Shown here in pieces: positions 4,589 to 5,170 of a DNA stretch of 5,170 bases; positions within the stretch are counted from its first letter, which is position 1; the number at the start of each line of letters is the position of its first letter. The DNA comes from Pseudomonadota bacterium (GTDB lineage Bacteria > Pseudomonadota > Gammaproteobacteria > Xanthomonadales > Rhodanobacteraceae): positions 1-5,170 of the forward strand of contig JAFEEK010000026.1 in NCBI GenBank assembly GCA_018241165.1. Reading direction: 5' to 3'. The notes below the pieces were generated by a model that was not told the DNA's origin, did not search any database, and saw nothing but the letters and a program-made list of their open reading frames with translations. A program made the translations under genes and the position numbers.

Positions 4589-5170
4589 ATGTCCGATACC
4601 CATCTGTTCGATTCGCAGCCGCTGGAAAGCGCACTCGCCTTGCCGGCGCCGTTGTATACGGATACGCAATTCGCGCTGCGCGAACGCGCGGCCATCTTTT
4701 CGCGCCACTGGCAGTTGGTCGCGCACGCGGACCAGGTGCGCGAAGCGGGCGATCATGCGCTCGTGGAAATTGCCGGCGTGCCGCTCGTGATCGTGCGCGG
4801 CGACGACGGCGAATTGCGCGCGCTGCACAATGTCTGCCGGCATCGCGCCGGGCCGCTGGCCACCTGCGACGGGCGCGGCGCGAAGGCGTTGCGCTGCAAA
4901 TACCACGGCTGGACGTACCGCCTCGACGGCCAGCTGCGCAGTGCTCCGGAAATGAGCGACGCGCGCGATTTCGATGTTGCCGCGATCCGTTTGCCGCAGG
5001 CGCACGTTGCGCAATGGCAGGGCCTGGTCTTCGCCGCGCTGGAAGCCCCGCCGCCGCTGGCGCGGGTGCTGGACGGCATCGACGCACGCATCGGCGCGCA
5101 TCCGCTGGCGAGCTACGTGTTCGATCGCCGCACCAGTTACGAGATCGGCTGCAACTGGAAGGCCTACGTC
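4589..5170 (+). CDS. Rieske [2Fe-2S] ring-hydroxylating oxygenase alpha subunit, N-terminal part (3' end outside window)
   Basis: The first 194 residues of a Rieske non-heme iron oxygenase are present, running off the window without a stop. These cytoplasmic enzymes use electrons from a reductase to hydroxylate or demethylate aromatic or quaternary-amine substrates. Residues about 35-150 are the Rieske domain. The cluster ligands are C83-R-H85 and C103-K-Y-H106, which is the exact CxH-x17-CxxH spacing, followed by GWTYRLDGQL. The final residues CNWKAYV (188-194) match the start of the catalytic domain. The mononuclear-iron ligands lie beyond the window, so the substrate class cannot be decided. 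The start ATG 4589 has GGGAG at 4573-4577, 11 bases away, which is rather far. An in-frame GTG at 4553 would add 12 residues but looks less like family N-termini. No promoter with good boxes is visible upstream. The gene is divergent from the membrane operon. Confidence 0.93.
   Translation, partial: MSDTHLFDSQPLESALALPAPLYTDTQFALRERAAIFSRHWQLVAHADQVREAGDHALVEIAGVPLVIVRGDDGELRALHNVCRHRAGPLATCDGRGAKALRCKYHGWTYRLDGQLRSAPEMSDARDFDVAAIRLPQAHVAQWQGLVFAALEAPPPLARVLDGIDARIGAHPLASYVFDRRTSYEIGCNWKAYV

Noticed and set aside
4308..5087. 5' extension of the minus-strand membrane protein frame into the Rieske region
   Set aside because: The extension is Arg/Ala/Pro-rich low-information sequence opposite the Rieske gene. 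The signal peptide at ATG 4307 marks the true start.

Overview
The window looks like chromosomal DNA from a high-GC, Gram-negative proteobacterium. A secretin and a type II secretion ATPase imply an outer membrane. The strong G/C bias at third codon positions, the gene content and a G-rich palindromic repeat after gspE recall Xanthomonadales/Rhodanobacteraceae-type gammaproteobacteria. That placement is an inference from style, not a search result.

Layout. (1) Positions 1-2429, plus strand: the 3' part of gspD (outer-membrane secretin) overlaps by 4 bases a complete gspE (cytoplasmic ATPase of the type II secretion system). This GspE has lost all four cysteines of the family's usual zinc-binding motif. 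No gspF follows. (2) 2430-2532: a REP-like double hairpin, then a compact promoter with two palindromes that share one half-site motif. (3) 2533-3223, plus strand: a type II toxin-antitoxin module, made of a FitA/VapB-like ribbon-helix-helix antitoxin and a PIN-domain (VapC/FitB-like) toxin overlapping by 17 bases. (4) 3216-3259: an inverted repeat that takes in the stop codons of both converging genes and is followed by a T-run on the minus strand. (5) 3259-4307, minus strand: a coupled two-gene membrane operon (ATGA overlap) of unknown function. It encodes a 265-residue exported or anchored protein with a periplasmic domain and three C-terminal membrane helices, and an 84-residue protein with two helices. 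(6) 4308-4588: the 5' region of that operon, a short remnant of a glyoxalase/VOC-family C-terminus, and a hairpin with a T-rich tail just after the remnant's stop codon. (7) 4589-5170, plus strand: the N-terminal Rieske domain of a ring-hydroxylating oxygenase alpha subunit, cut by the window end.

How the genes relate. GspD and GspE belong to the same secretion machine: GspE powers pseudopilus assembly and GspD is the exit pore. The toxin-antitoxin pair is a self-contained accessory unit behind the gsp genes, with what looks like its own autoregulated promoter. The membrane pair and the Rieske gene are divergent, and the VOC remnant between them suggests deletion or replacement at that junction. 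I found no CRISPR, tRNA, rRNA, IS element or phage gene. The least explained parts are the membrane pair, the cysteine-free GspE and the twin-palindrome control region.
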